From Rotaria sp. Silwood1 (lineage: Eukaryota > Rotifera > Eurotatoria > Philodinida > Philodinidae): a DNA stretch of 64,000 nucleotides. The DNA is taken from positions 1,265,399 through 1,329,398 of the forward strand of contig CAJNOP010000020.1 of assembly GCA_905250075.1 (NCBI GenBank), given 5' to 3'. This document shows positions 12,594 through 26,965 of this stretch, piece by piece. The notes under the pieces were generated by a model. That model was not told the DNA's origin. It did no database searches and saw only the letters and a program-made list of their open reading frames with translations. Position numbers and translations under genes: made by a program. Every line of letters starts with the position of its first letter. The stretch's first letter is position 1.

Positions 12594-15500
12594 CTGAAAA
12601 TTGAGTGAGAGAGAATTTTACTATATAAAAAATAATAAAATTATATGTTAATATAAAATATTTTAACTATATTTTCCAACATATCATTAAAACGACTTAA
12701 TCAACGGAAGTAGAAGACAAACGAATAAATAAATAAATGAATACATACATACGCGCAAGTTAATTTATCAACAGCCAATCAATCATAAATTATTACTGAT
12801 CATTATTGGACTGAATTTATCCGATGAAAATTTGAATCATTATTTAATTTTATTTTTAGATTTCTTTTGATCAAGTTTTTCTTTTTCTTAAATTTATTTT
12901 AATTTTAAAATTTTAAGTTAATTATTATGTTTTTTTCTTATTTGCATTAGACAATAGCGCCATCTTTAGATTTCGCTTCAATTTAGGAAAATTTGATGTT
13001 TTTTTTTACAAACGGGATTTATAATAGTAAGTATTCAAAATACAAATAAAATGTACAGAATGTCTGCTCTTCTAAATTGTATTCAAATGTGAGTGTATAC
13101 AGTACATTTTTTTAGCAAAATGATTAAGAGATTTTCGTTTTTGAATTAGAAATTAATAAATGTAATTAATTGTATACTTTTAGAACGCTTCACATTTTTT
13201 CTTCTATGCTTCAATTAATTTTTGATTGTATGAGGGAAAAAGAACGAAAATATGTCTTACGCTTATCATCGTTTTCTATTATCAAAAAGGTATTATTTGG
13301 TAAACAAAACAATAGTTTTTTTTTTTGTCGTCTTTTTTAATACGGTGTTTAAACGAATTTCTCTATTGTACATTTTAACTCATACTGCTTTGTGATTAAA
13401 AAAACGCACATATAAATTTTGCTAGTATAAATGAAATGTGCAAAAAACACTTTGTTTCGAATTTCTATTAGGAATGTTTCTTATAAGAATAAGCGATGTC
13501 TTCTTCGATAGATAACACATTTAATATTAACGCATATAAATGTAATTTCATTTATTATCAATCAATACTAATACATTGTTCATTCATGTAGATAAATAAG
13601 CTTACTTATTTAGATTTTTGTAAATTTGTTTTATTCTTTTTTTTAACAAAATTTTCTTCTTGTTATTTGGGTAACTAGACAAAGACGACTAAGACAGTTG
13701 TCTATGTGAACATAAAAACAACCATTACAAATATGAATCTATTCCATTATATTAATATCATTATGGATAGAAAATTATTGGATTCAATCTATGTTCAATG
13801 ACTTTCATGACATAGACTTTGAAGACGATTTGTATTCTTAGAATTTTCTGTACTTCCTATAGATCGAACTATGATTTAATAATTTTCTTTTTTTTTGTGC
13901 TTTATTTATTCTGTTTTAGAAATGTGCACAATAACGCTATCATACTTCAAAGGGCAACATAAAGATTAGACAATTTTTTTTACTCAAGATATAAAGAATT
14001 AAATACATAGCTTATTTTACATTTTTGTAACGTGATACTATTTAGCTATTTATCATTTTTAGAGTCTTCCAACTAGTATAGGACTAAGAGAGAGTACGAT
14101 TAAAGCTCTGTAAAATAAAAGTAGAGTAGGGAAAGAGTTAGAATATTTTTCTCAGCCAAAATACAAAATACGAAAAAATAAACAATTTACCCTGCTTGAT
14201 TAATTTTTAATTCAAAATAAAACTTACACATTTCAATTTAGAAACAGAATACATCGAAAGTATGAGATCTAGTAACAGAAATACTAAGAATATTGGACAG
14301 TGCAAAGAAATAATCATGATCACACTTGATTAATTCGATTTAGAACATATAATTTATGATAAATACATTTACAAAAGCGAAATATTGAATACTAATGGTG
14401 AATGAGTCGTTTATTTTGTACTTATTTGATCTTGTCTTTCTATGACATCAAAATAGAATATTTTTAGAAACAAAACTTACATAATAACATTTACAAAATA
14501 TGAACATCTCGTTCTATTTCGTGCATCTTTATAAGTTTTATTATTTCATCAATAATTTTTTTTTTATTCTATTCAAACAAAAATATTTTTATGAAATTTG
14601 TTATCAAGGATTTGATCTTGTTCTATCAACATTTTTTTTATTTAAACTTGTTTCATAAAAAATAATAAATATAAATTTATTTTAGAAAAAAATAGTGCAG
14701 TAGTTCATAAGATAGTAGTAAGAAAATAATATTATTATGTTTCACTAATCTTATTAAAAGATTTATCTAAGGACAAACAATCTTTTTCATATCGATTCAT
14801 TAAATCTAGGTGTTATTGATGATAATTTTTTTTTTTTTTTTATTTCATGAACACTTTTTCATTTTGTTGTCAAGTCTTTACAACATTGTAACTATGTTGA
14901 ACGCATAATCTTTCTTTAATTCATCAATAAGCACATATAAGTTTAAATTGAACGTGACAATACTTGTATTAAATCGAGAGTACTAAGCCATCAATCTCTA
15001 TCTCTGTGTGTGTAGGAGCCGAGAAGTGCAATATCTACACCTACATCCTTCCGGTCTTTTTTTTTGATAATAGTAATATTCGTTATAAAAATGTCGGATA
15101 GTATTATTACTATTTTTTTGATTTCTTTTTGTTCAAGACAAAATATTCATTAGATAATATTAAATGCAATGCTTAATAAATCGATTGATAATGATTATTT
15201 GAAGAAAAAAGAAAACAGTACTATATATTTATTCTTCTATTGTTACTTCTTATCATTCTAATGCAAATACAGACTATGTTTATCACTTTTATTCTTGATT
15301 GAAAAATGTAAAATGTCAATAGTTATAAAAATGAACGAATTAGAATTTACAATACATATACATTTAAGTCATCTCAATAAATTATAAATGCCTTCTTTTT
15401 TTTGTTATTGTTCTTACAATGTTCTGATAAGAAATTAAGAATAAATAACAAAGAATTTTTTTGAATTAAAACAATATTTCTTAATCAGAAGCCTTTAGGT

Positions 15501-15967
15501 GTATATAATAATAATAATAATAAAAAAAACTCTTCATATGAAAACCCATAAATATCCAATATAATTTCTATAGCATGAATAGTGACATCTATGTTCAATG
15601 AAAAATATAAATAAAAACTTGTTGAAGTTTATTAGTTTATTACTTATTAATTTTCATGATTGAAAGCTTTGCATGAGAAATATTTCTTAAAATAAATAAG
15701 TTAACAAATCATTCAAATCTATTATAACATCATCAAACAATTTTTACCAATCAACAACAACTATAGTTTTGATCAGATGGCGTTGTTCTTTTTCATGAAA
15801 CTTTTTTATTTTGATTTATAAATTTTCGTAGAATATGTTACCTTAATTACTATGAAATGGAAACAAATATTTCTATAGAAGAAAATCAATTATTTAAATT
15901 AAAATTTAGTTTTATATGCATAGAAAAACAAATATGATTATCTTATAATAATTTAGATGAAGTGAAT
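12594..15967. other. Gene-free gap between divergent DDX56 and RIC1
   Basis: About 3.4 kb of AT-rich DNA with many homopolymer runs and an AAT microsatellite at 15508-15522. I find no coding exon, tRNA or recognisable mobile element. It must contain the promoters of both flanking genes. AGATGGCG-type octamers occur near both sides (reverse strand, AAGATGGCGC at 12957-12966; plus strand, 15775-15782), and a CCAAT box lies at 15747-15751. Confidence 0.5.
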
Positions 15968-16448
15968 ATGTATTTTCCAATCGGTTCATTTCGAAGTTTT
16001 TCATTACCCATAGAAGAATCTTATAAGATTATATTTATTCGAACTACACGTGATCGTCTTAAACTTGTTCTACTTACACCAACTATAATAAGTGTATGGC
16101 TAACAAAGGTAAATAATTCAAAGAAATGTATTTCAAAATTTGTTTTTGTTTTTGTTTTCTTTTAAAATATATTTAGCCATCTACATTAGTTGGCCTTGTT
16201 CGCCGTTCAGAAAATTCAATAGCAGTCCATGGTGAAAATGTTTATGCTGAATGGCGAAGTGATACTCAAAAATTAGTTGTTTCGGTATATTAAACAAAAA
16301 TGAAATCTTAAATATAATTTGAACTTTTATTTTTTTTTTACTTTAGACAAATAAAGGTTATATAATGTATTATAAAGTTTTGATTGATAAACCAAAAGCA
16401 TCATTTTTTGGTCCAACTAATGATGAAGATCCTTGGTAATATTTATAC

Positions 16449-16486
<38 letters not shown>

Positions 16487-19400
16487 TTTTCTTTTTTATA
16501 TAGTGAATATCTTCTTCGACTTAATACTGAAGCACAATTTGCATTTCCAATGGTACGAATTAAACTTTCTCAAGATAGTGCTTTACATATTGGTTGTAAC
16601 ATCCAAGGGTATAGATATATATATATATATTAGATATGTATTTATTAAAAAAGATTGTTTATTTAGATTAGTAAATCTTGGTCCTGATTTATTAGTAGCA
16701 GATGATACAGGATATCTATATCGTATATCATGGGATGGTATACTTCATCAACATTTAACATTATGTTTAAGTACACTTTCATATACAAATTCTTTAAATG
16801 CTGATCGAGGTTTGTTTTTTGATGATGATAATAATAATCAATCATTAATTTGAATTTTTATTTTGTTTAGTTTTTAGAATTAATAAATTAGATCTATATG
16901 CAAAATATATTGAATTTTCACCATTATTAAATGGTATAGGTATTGTATTTAGTGATGGTACATCGGGTTTAATTATATGTGAAACATCAAAATTTGAACC
17001 ACAAGTAAATAAAATTGATTTAATTTAGTTTAAAATTTTAGTTGATATATTTATTTATATTTAAGCAATGTCAATGTATTGTTATTCAACCAACAAATGA
17101 TGAAAAAATTTGGAAAACTCATTGTTGTGTTGCATTAAATGCAATTTATCAATTATTAGCATTTGGTTCAACGAAGTAAATATTAAATATAGAATTTTTG
17201 TTTTTTTTTTATATTGATTTACATGATTTTATTTTTTCAGTGGACAAGGTCTTGTTTATTATATTGATGAATTAACAGCATCATTACAATTAGCTTTTAA
17301 AATACAATTATCAGTAGAAAATTTTCCAGGTATGGAAATTTTATATTGTTAAAAACGTTATATTTTGATAAGATTAAATTTTTCTTTTTTTTTTTGGAAT
17401 AGATTTAGTAGAAAATTTGGGTGCATTATGTTCAATGAAATGGAGTCCTGATTATCGAGTTCTTTGTACTCTATGGGATAATGGTGCATTTGCTATTTGG
17501 ACAGTTTTTGGTATACTTCTTCATTGTTCTCATTCATCTGCACAAGCTTTGTAAGAATTGAAGATTTAAATTTTTCTATGATTTGTTTTTCTTTTTCATA
17601 GAGATCCAATGCAATCCTATGGTCTTTGTCATGTTATTGTAAGTTGAAAATAAAAATAATTTATGAATTGATGAATTAATTCAATTAAGGAATGGGGTCC
17701 TGATGGATATACTCTATGGGTTGCATCTCAGAAATCTAGTACATCATTATCAACAGTTACGGATGATGATGCTGAAGTACCAACACAAAATAGTGGTCAA
17801 ATAATATTATTAAATTTTTTAAAATCATCTGTGATTAATAATCCTCATTCGGTTTGTATATATATTTATCGCTAAAAATTCCTGTTATTATTATTTTGTG
17901 TTAATCTTTTTTTTTTTTAGGGTAGCATTGAACATTTATTATTACAGTCAGAAGATAAAGTTTACTTATATCTAAGTGGTAATCAACAATCAACAAATGG
18001 TAATAATAATGGATTATCAATATCTGTTGGTTGTGATGTTGGTTGGCAAGTTATTCAATTACCTCAACTTTATATTCATAATAATTGGCCAATAAAAGTA
18101 ATTGAATTTTGATTCGTCGTTTTTTTTTTTTGTATTTATTTTCAAGTAATTTATTTTTTCAGTTTGCTTGTATTGATAATACAGGACAATATTTAGTAGT
18201 TGCTGGTCAACATGGCTTTGTACATCTTTCATTATTTACACGTAAATGGAAATTATTTGGCAATGCTGGACAAGTAAAAAAGCAACAAACTTTGAAATTA
18301 TTTTAATTGCTTTAATTAGGAACGTGATATACGAGTTGTTGGTGGTTTATTATGGTGGAATGAATTTATTGTATGTGGTTGTACATCAACAAGTGAAAAT
18401 CGAGATGAAGTAAGAAGAAAACGATAAATGATGATTATAATATCTCTTATTAAATTAAATATATATGTATTTAGCATATACAGAGACATGAAGTAAGAGA
18501 GAATATGAATGTATTACTAATGAGAAATAACAGGAAAAGAAAAAAACCGTCTATTTTGCTAGCATGTATCTATAAGTTTTTATTTTGAGTAATAAAAAAG
18601 AAACAACTAACAATTTTGCATGTTTATTAAATATTGTTTGAGAATCTTTTTTTTTTTTTGTAACTGAGGCCAGTCATTTAAAGTATAATAGTAGAGAAGC
18701 TTCTAACATAACTTTTATACAATTGAATAATAGAAAAAAAAGAAAATAAAAATATGTAATTAATTAACTTTAGATTCGTCTTTATTCACGATTAACTAAT
18801 TTGGATAATCAATTTTCAAATGTAACACGGTTACAATCACCTATTATATGTTTAAATATTTATGATGATACATTGATTATATTTTCGTAAGAGAACAAAT
18901 AGTTTGTTTATTTTTGTATGCATTTATTAAGGCGTATTTTTGTTTAGATATGATTTACATATCATGTTATATGCTCTTGAACGAAAAGAAGGAAAACCAG
19001 GTAAAAACAAAGAAAATGATTGGTGCTTTTAGATTATTATTGACAATAGTGAAGAATGTTGAAAAATAAATGATAATAGAGATATCATTTGTATATATAT
19101 ATATATATATGAAAGTAAACAAAAAGGATCTGATGTATTTTATGATTCAGTTTTATTGAATGATAAATCTTGCAAATTGTTCGGTTTTATGAATATTTAT
19201 TACAATAGTAAATTTAACAAATCTCAACTGAAAATTTTAAGAATTGTCGTAGAATTAAAACTTTGTGCTCTTTTCAAATATATGTTTCGAATTTGTATGT
19301 TAAGAATTCTCATTACATCTTTGACGAGCACGAAAATACAGTCTGATTGAAAGCAATTGAACTAATATATGTAGAAACGACGAATTTGATCGTATGCTAT

Positions 19401-22400
19401 TTGACATTGATTGTATACTATTTTTCTCTATATTTTCATCACGAAGGAGTCTAATTCAAAGTAACCTGACCGGTTTTTCCTAGACTGCATCACGTTCTAA
19501 AATTTTTCGAATTAACATTCAGATACTAAACGTTCTTTACATCAATAATGACTTGATTGTATATCATCTTCTTCAGAAATAATCGAGCTGATTTTGTAAA
19601 TCTGGATATCAAGGAATTTTCGAAACTTTTAAATATTTGCTTCTAATAATTCTCATTATCATTCAATACTTTAAATTTTGTGTTGACCTCCATAATTGGT
19701 TGACAAATGAAAGAAAATTTTGTCAATAAACTTTCACACTATCTTCTAATAGTTAAAAAATATCAATCTATTTTTGTCACAAGATCATCTGAAACAGAAT
19801 GTTATAGTATTTGATTCGATTTCAATTTGCTGCTCTTACAAATAAACAAAACGATCTAAATCAAAAACACTCAAATCTGCAGAACTTTCGTAGGAAAAAT
19901 ACACATCGTTTTTCGTTAGCTATTATTTTAGTTTTCGTTAGTGCATATCTACACCATTGGGAACATGTATTGGTGTAATTTTATTTAGTTGAATTTTCAG
20001 TTCTTGATATGTAAATACAATAGAGAAAAAAGTCAACCTGTTTATTATATTTCTTATTACAAAACTAATTTCTGATACAGAATTCGAAAAAACAGACTAT
20101 GATTTAACTATTTTCATATGATTTTTAGCTCCCAGTGCATTTACGGTAAAATTACATGAAATATCAGTTGAACCTTATGTTCCACATGCTGTCTTTGTAC
20201 CATTTATTGGTTTAACATCTCTACGGACAGATTCAGGTATAGAAAATATTCCCATATCAAACAATTCTTAGTTTTTTTTTTCAAACCAAAATAAAGGTTT
20301 ACCACAAGCAAATTCATCTTCATCAAATGATAATACTCCTCAAAGTATTCTTATTAATGTTTGTGGTCGTCTTCTTCTATTACAACAAGAACGAGGTGGT
20401 TCATCATTAGTTTTACAAAAATCTTCCAAAAAAAATTCTGTACAATCAGTGACATTTTTACCACCAGTAATGATTGCTGCATGGGTTGAAAGTATTTGGA
20501 CAATATCTCAACAAAATTCAACAAATCCATATTTATCAAATGCATTATGGCTTTGTTGTGGATTACATGGAATGAAAGTATGGCTTCCATTATATCGTAA
20601 AGCTGATGAACCTATATTTCAATCTCATCGAATTATGCTCACATTTGGTTTAACAATTTATCCATTAGGTAAATAAATAAATATATAATTAGATTTATTT
20701 ATTTTTGAAAATTTAGCTGTTGTTGTGGAAGAAGCAGTGATACTTGGTGCTATGGCTGAATTAGACACTTTTAATTCTAAACCATTTTGCTCAATTACAA
20801 AAACTGTATTTGTTTTTTTTAATTCTTTTAGTAGTAAATTATAATTGTTTTTTTTTTTTCTATAGACTCAAGTCTTTCTTAATCATGTCTTTCAAGAATT
20901 AATTCGAAAAAAGTAAATAAAATTTTTTAATATTAATTATAAATAATTCATTTTTCTTATTAAGTTTGGATTTTGATGCATTACAAATAGCTCAAACATG
21001 CAAGAGTATTCCACATTTTTCTCATGTTTTAGAATTACTTTTACATAAAGTACTTGAAGAAGAAGCAACAAGTACACAACCGATTCCAGGTAATTAAAAT
21101 AAAGTGATAGAAAATTTCTACAATAGGGTTTTGATTAAAAAAATTCTCGATAACCGGTAACTATGAATAATCCTCTTCGTTTAAGATGGATACTGTAGTA
21201 CATTGGATTTATTACCGATTGCATCAGATTTAATCTGAAAAAAGGAACTAACTTTATTTATCAATAAGAAAAGGCCATTGGCTGTAACATTAAAAAACTA
21301 AAAGTAAATATTTTTTTCTTTTATGAATAATATTAAACGTATGAGCTATAAATCATTCGTCGCAATAGAAGGTTCTGGGGCTTCTGAATAGTAGAAGTAT
21401 TCAACAACTTAAGGGGTTTCTATTATGGCAGCGGCTATTAACACGACTTGGATGTGAGTGTTACCCAATAGAAGACTTACTCACACCACATCATACGTGG
21501 TACAATAACCACAAACTTCGGAAGAACCAACACGATCTTCTGAGTGGCATCGCCCACTCGATTTTTCATCTTGAATAAAGCACTGCACCATATCATACTA
21601 CTACAAACAGAATAAATATGAATTTGCTTAACATGTGATTATGTTCACATACTTGTTCTCTGACAAAATGACGGTTACAGAGTATGCAGTGACTAGAGAT
21701 GGGATCGATTGGCATTTTTCCAAACCGAACCGAACATAACCGACCGATTTTTTAAAAATTTCTAACCGGACCGATTTCGTTCGGTTCGGTCGGTGTCGGG
21801 TCGATTTATAACCGATTCGGTCCCATCTTTGCCAGTGACCACGATCTCAGACGTTGATGAAAAATGAAAATGATTTCTAAAGATTATTCTCAATCATGAA
21901 TATTTGACATCTGGAAGAGTATTTTTTTTTTCTATGCAGATTGCGCCTAATCAAGCATAATGTAATAGACTGCGAAATTTTAATCGAAACCATGAAATCG
22001 TCTGGACAAAATAGAACTTCATGCAGCTTCTATTTCTATATTATTTTAATTTGTTCTCTTCATTCATAATTTAATTGATAATAAATTTTCTTAGATCCAT
22101 TATTACCACGTGTGACTGATTTTATAAAATTATTTCCTCAATTTCTACGTATTGTTTCACATTGTGCACGAAAAACTGAAGTAAAACTATGGCCATGTTT
22201 ATTTTCAACATCAATTATTGGTGATCCAAAAAAACTCTTTCAAGTAGAATTATATTGTTCTCTTTTATATATAATAAATAATTCTATTTTATTTTTTATT
22301 AGCAATGTTTAACGAACAACAATTTAGAAACAGCCGCTTCTTACTTAATTATTATTCAAAATCTTGAAAAAAGTGAAATAAGTCAACAAGTATAAATTTA

Positions 22401-25400
22401 AATTTTTATTTGTTTTCGCTAAAGAATATTATTTGTTTTGATTGTCATTTAGTTTGCACAAGTTTTACTTGAACATGCTCTTGACCATGATAAATGGGAA
22501 TTAGCTACTGATATTCTTCGTTTTATTCGTTCAATTGGTAATATACGACAAAACTGAATTTAAAACACAAAATTTAATGTTCCTTTTTTTTCAGATCCAC
22601 AAGATCTAAATAATGATGAACATATACGTACAATCAATACTCGATTTCCACCATCAACAACAAGTAATCGTGTATCAAATAGTCTCACACAAAAATCTCC
22701 CTTATCACCACATCGTGATACATTAAAATTTACTTATGTTACAAATATGCGACAACGAACATCAAGTGTAGCAAGTACAATAACAAATACATCAACAATA
22801 ACAACAATACCAGAAGCACCACCATTACCAACAACATTAAATACAATTAAATCAAAAGTATCATGGCCATCACCATCAACTGTATTAAATAATAATCCAT
22901 CGAATATATCAACTTCAAATAATCCATCAGAATCTTCAAGTAGTTCAACAAATGAAACACGACGAAGAAAAACAAGTTCGTCAGATAATAAAGCACCGAG
23001 AAAAGACAGTGATACTCAACAACAGCAACAACAACAGCAACAACAACTTCAATTATGTGAGTCATTCGATGGTTCATTACCACAATCACCCATAACTTCA
23101 TCATCAATTCATTTTATTCAACGTACATTAAATCAACATGCATTAAAAGCAATAAGTAAAGGTCGTTTAAGACATTTAGGTTATATGGCAGCTAATATAG
23201 CTGATTTTGATCTTCTTAATTGGCTTAAAACTCATAAGTATACAAAATATTATTTATTTATTATTTTAATTTCTTAATTAACTTTTTTTTTTCTAGAAAT
23301 GAATCAGAATTAATTATTTCAAATTATCCTGAAACACTTAAAGCACTTCATATGGAATTTAATTGGCCATTTCCTGTTTTAATTTCACCAAATGTTTATT
23401 TCAATCCAATTTACCGTTAGTTGATATTTGTATATATTTAATACTTATATTTGTTTTTAAGGGGATAAAGATTCAATTGCATCAAGTACCGATAATAATG
23501 GACATCATTCAGATTCAGGTCTTGGACCAAATGATCGAAATGGTGATCATGGTATTCTATTGAAATTTTCAAAAATAAATAAATATTATTATTAATTAAT
23601 ATTATTTTAGATGAGAAATATTCCAGACAAATATCACGTACAACATCAAAAGAAGAAATGAATGTAGATTTAACACCAAAAAAACAAAAAGATTTTAGTA
23701 AGTAATCATAATTTTAAAAAAAATTTTAACAACTATAGGACAATTTATTATGAAAGCAATTTGATCATATCGTATTGTTTATTCTGTAGTTCGACATATA
23801 TGTCTTCATTCTCAAAAATTTCTGTGAAAGAATTAGAGAAAAGTGTCAACGGATCAATATATCAAACTTTTCATGATATCTTGTAAACTCATTCAATTGA
23901 TTTTTTTTTTGATTTTGAATTTAAAAATATTCTAAACACTACTTTTTTCATAGCAAAAAATTTGAACTTACCTCTATTGTACAACATACTTTCAATACTC
24001 TATCAGAAAACGATCTAAAAAAGAAAACCTATTGATAAGCTTAATTTTAATGAGCAAGTCATTTTTATTTTCTAGAATATTTTATGTATCATTCCAATAA
24101 ATCGTAAAACTTGTTAAGCTTAATATAGATTTTTTGCATTTACTTAGTGTATTTTTTTGCATTATAATAACAAAAAAAAAAGATCTTCATGATTTTATCA
24201 TGTACTCTCTTGTTTTAGTTGAGACATTAAGTTTAACATCTGAAGCAAGTTCTATGCCAATCGATAATGATATTGATGATTTGCTCAATAATCACGATAT
24301 TGAAAGTCTTAGTCAAGAATTAGCAAATCGTGGACCACACTTATGTGAAAAACAAATACGGTAAAATAAAGAAAAGAAAACAAATATTTAAAAATATCTT
24401 AAATATATATTCATAATCCCTAATAGATATCTTTATGAGATATTTTTAATGGCTGATTGTTATGACTGGTCATTTCTTTTTTCACTTATACTTAAAAGTC
24501 AATCAATGATTACTCAAGTTATCAATGCTATTCGAATACAAGATTTTTCTACACAAATGTTTGCTTTACAACGTGGTCTTGTTGAATTAGAAACATGGGC
24601 AGATATTGAATGGTTTGTTGTTAGATTGTTTTCTTTTCATCTAATTTCTATTAAACTCTATATTTCTAGTCCTGAATATAAACCTTTATTATTATTTGTA
24701 CGTAATCAAGCGCAAACATTAATTAATCAACGTCGAACAAATTTTCCTTCATCGTTTCAATCAGTTCCAACAAAAAAACTAGTACAATCAAGTCAAGGTA
24801 AATATTATTTTCTTTCTTTTCTTTTTTTGATTAAAGTATTTCAAATAATAATATATCTAGATGATGAATTATTACCATTAAAACAGACACATACAGATGA
24901 TAAACGATCAGAAACATCACGAAGAAAACTTTCATCACATAATCGTACAAGTTCCGTTACAGATTCTAATCAACCAATATATACATTTGAATCATTGCCT
25001 ACAGATAATCAAGATACAAATAATAAAAATAGTCGTGATACATCACCAACTTTACATACACGTCGTTTTAGTGATGATACTGTTTTTCCTTCTTCAGCAT
25101 CATCAGAAGTTGTCGAACCATCACTTTTTTCACCTGGTTCAGTTCGTGCACGAACTATTAGTTCAATTCAAGAAGATAAAAATTTACCATCATTAACAAA
25201 AAGACCAAGTTCTATTTCAGCACCATCAGCTGATCATCCACCAACTCCTTCGTCATCATTAAAACGTCTTGATATTCGTTTAAGTTCTGGTAAAACAGCT
25301 AATACAAGTGATTTTATTCATACAGATCATGACCATTCATCATCTACTAATCATCCGATTAATCCACATCTTGAAGTATCTCATAATCAACAACAACAAA

Positions 25401-25558
25401 ATCAATTATCAAACGAAACAGCAAGAAATAAACTTTTACAATCTGTTTATATTAATAATACAAATACAAATATTCCTTCTCTATCAGAATCATTAACTAA
25501 TGGTACAAATTATCACGCTCATACGAGTGAATCGTCCTCCAATTGTGTTCTTTCATAA
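15968..25558 (+). CDS. RIC1: RIC1, subunit of the Ric1-Rgp1 Rab6 exchange-factor complex
   Basis: Golgi protein that with RGP1 activates Rab6 in retrograde transport. I joined 32 exons in phase to 1654 aa (human about 1423): 15968-16108, 16177-16284, 16347-16435, 16504-16608, 16667-16809, 16871-17004, 17066-17175, 17241-17329, 17403-17550, 17602-17638, 17690-17851, 17921-18097, 18163-18273, 18320-18409, 18774-18886, 18948-19000, 20129-20236, 20297-20668, 20717-20805, 20866-20912, 20965-21089, 22095-22243, 22303-22389, 22453-22537, 22595-23237, 23297-23415, 23462-23551, 23611-23697, 24219-24360, 24427-24612, 24670-24797, 24861-25558. The start MYFPIGSF is the typical RIC1 N-terminus. WD/propeller repeats follow; the RIC1 domain begins near residue 760 and contains [32 protein letters not shown] and [11 protein letters not shown]. 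The C-terminal part has [12 protein letters not shown] and a long Ser-rich tail. Introns near 19001, 21090 and 23698 are 0.5-1.1 kb; the rest are 45-75 bp apart from one of about 360 bp. Confidence 0.93.
21687..21840. mobile_element. hAT-like MITE with 8-bp target duplication, inside a RIC1 intron
   Basis: A 138-bp element at 21695-21832 is flanked by the near-identical 8-mers CAGTGACT (21687-21694) and CAGTGACC (21833-21840), the target-duplication length of hAT transposons. The ends are imperfect inverted repeats: AGAGATGGGATCGATTGG on the left and the complement of CCGATTCGGTCCCATCTTTG on the right. AGAGATGGG is the type of end seen in many hAT elements. The interior is made of CCGAAC/GTTCGG repeats that also pair, so the whole element can fold. 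There is no coding capacity; it is non-autonomous. Confidence 0.8.
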
Positions 25559-26965
25559 AGAAAAAAGAACAAATTTTTGTTGTGAAAAAAAAAACAAGAC
25601 AATGAACACACGTACACATCTAATAAGAAATTGTCAGAGATGTGTTCTTTGTGTGTGCGTGTTAATCTTAATGTGCAATATAACTTTTCTTTTTTCGTTT
25701 TATTTTTCGTTTGTCACGATCTGAGTGCACTTTTTTTTTAAAATTATCTACCTTACGCTTTATGAAACACATTCACAAATGGGTTAGTTTACTGAACGAG
25801 TGAAAAATTTACATGTGAGTTTGTGTTTTTCTTGATTTATATTTAAAGAAAAAAATTTCTGTACAAAAACATAGTAAGAAAATCTTTTTCTTTTTTTTCT
25901 TTTTTTCAATGCTTATTCAAGCATTCATTTATTGGCATAAGTATTATTTATGTACCCTTCAATATCTATTATTACATTTACTCCATCATTGAACTTTCTA
26001 TTTTAATAGATCTTTAAAAAATATACTTTAAAAGTTTTAGTTAGGATACCAATGAAATATTGTTATAAGCTTAAAATCGAATATTTCATATTGTATGAGA
26101 TAGACCTCATCATATAATTCTATTTTTGCATTAGAACTTCGTAAATATTCGACTATTAATTAGAATATAATAATTTTGTTTTTTTTCTATTTTCTAAAAA
26201 CCATTGTAAAATGAATAGGATCTATATCTGGCTCCTTTAAAGATCTTAATTGAGCAGGTTATTTCTGTGTTATTGTGTAAGCATTTGTTTTGACATAATT
26301 GTATGCAAAGTAAAGAAGCAGTGATGTTTGATGAATGCAATGATGCTCTTTTTCCACATAAAAAGGTAATGTCTTGAATAAAAATACTTATGCAACACAG
26401 TTTTTTCTGAAATTCGTAAAAAAGAGATGAAATTATTTTATTACCACTACAGTCATAATTCTGAAATAATTCTAATAGGAAAATAAAAATCGTTTAGAAT
26501 CATTTTGAAAGTTGCTTCATGGTGAATTTTATTATTGCTCTGGCACAGAAAAAACAGTTTTTAAAAGAAAAAAATGTGTTTACTTTGACTTATTGTTTAT
26601 CTGAAATGGAATTGAAATGCTTGCTCATTTAGTAGCAAGACAGCGCTTTTTTCTTCTCAATAAATTTCCTTCAACTACTTCAAAAGTAGTAAATATTTGG
26701 CCAACATAAGTTGGAAGTTTCCATGTAGTCGGCAACTTTGCGAGTTGTCTTGCAACATATATTTTTATTCTCATTTCTTCTTCGAAGAGTTACGCACATT
26801 GCAATTACGATTACTTTTTTTTTTAAGCTTCATATTTCTTTCTCAGGAATACAACACAAGAAAACTACGTCTACAATAATTAAACACGGCTACTGTACTC
26901 GTTATGAAGTAAGCAATACATCATAACTAAATCAAGAAATCCTATGTAATCATAGTCAGTTGGTT

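Noticed and set aside
15962-15967. GTG start two codons before the RIC1 ATG
   Set aside because: Non-ATG start; the ATG at 15968 gives the expected MYFP N-terminus.
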